From Minisyncoccota bacterium (lineage in GTDB: Bacteria; Patescibacteriota; Minisyncoccia; Phycocordibacterales; UBA9973): DNA of 20,400 nucleotides. A program made the translations under genes and the position numbers. The stretch's first letter is position 1. Every line of letters starts with the position of its first letter. Under the pieces are notes generated by a model. It was not told the DNA's origin, made no database searches, and worked only from the letters and a program-made list of their open reading frames with translations. Below, one piece after another: positions 20,355 through 20,400 of the stretch. The stretch is taken from contig JAGOVD010000008.1 in the NCBI GenBank assembly GCA_018060905.1, positions 1-20,400 of the forward strand. Reading direction: 5' to 3'.

Positions 20355-20400
20355 AACCCTCATTACAATCAGGTGTAACGATGATAGAGATGCTTGTAGT
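20348..20400 (+). CDS. Prepilin-like protein, 5' end only
   Basis: The ATG overlaps the pilD stop by 7 nt (ATGGTAA), and the frame stays open to the window edge. The translation MVKPSLQSG|VTMIEMLVV is a prepilin leader with Gly at -1, Glu at +5 and the start of a hydrophobic helix. It is probably a minor pilin or pseudopilin coexpressed with pilD. Only 17 complete codons are visible. Confidence 0.8.
   Translation, partial: MVKPSLQSGVTMIEMLV

Overview
The window looks like a chromosomal stretch of a Candidate Phyla Radiation bacterium (Patescibacteria, most likely the Parcubacteria/Paceibacteria side). The reasons are several. It has very compact gene packing. It has many signal-peptide surface proteins built from modules I associate with this group. 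Its type IV pilus cluster has no outer-membrane secretin gene in view, and its cysteine-free PilB is also fitting. A TATACT-type -10 box often sits only 6-10 nt upstream of the start codon. TGA is used as a stop (for example at the ends of pilN and comF), which argues against the UGA-recoded lineages. The taxonomic call is inference; no rRNA or marker gene is present.

Region 1 (1-8879) is a surface-protein block, all on the + strand. It starts with the 3' part of a glycine-rich beta-repeat surface protein, then a small anchored membrane protein. Next come two secreted proteins that share the same ~155-residue C-terminal domain, which resembles WxL cell-wall-binding domains but with Tyr in place of Trp. 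A DUF916-like (WxL-interacting-protein-like) membrane-anchored protein follows. After it come a secreted protein ending in a canonical two-loop dockerin and two membrane-anchored proteins with cohesin-like domains. From 2726 to 7776 these five genes are spaced by 21 nt or less or overlap, and they look like one operon behind a TTGATT-N17-TATACT promoter. I read this as a possible non-cellulosomal cohesin-dockerin plus WxL-like surface-assembly system. A separately promoted solute-binding receptor with a transmembrane helix and coiled coil, but no output domain, follows.

Region 2 (8880-11366) is a small accessory block. It has a DUF305 protein and a Cys/His/Met-rich membrane protein, both candidate metal (copper?) handlers. 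It also has a minus-strand pseudopilin with a large C-terminal beta domain and a minus-strand ComF phosphoribosyltransferase. Palindromes separate the two convergent gene pairs.

Region 3 (11388-20400) is the type IV pilus cluster, all on the + strand: pilM, pilN-like, pilO-like, a PilP-position protein, pilB, a CheY-like response regulator, pilT, pilC, a major-pilin-like pilA, a clear hairpin terminator, pilD (prepilin peptidase), and the start of another prepilin gene cut by the window edge. The set covers inner-membrane assembly, extension and retraction motors, platform, pilin and pilin processing. With comF nearby, DNA uptake is a plausible role. Several starts were moved downstream because a promoter or terminator lies inside the longer reading frame.
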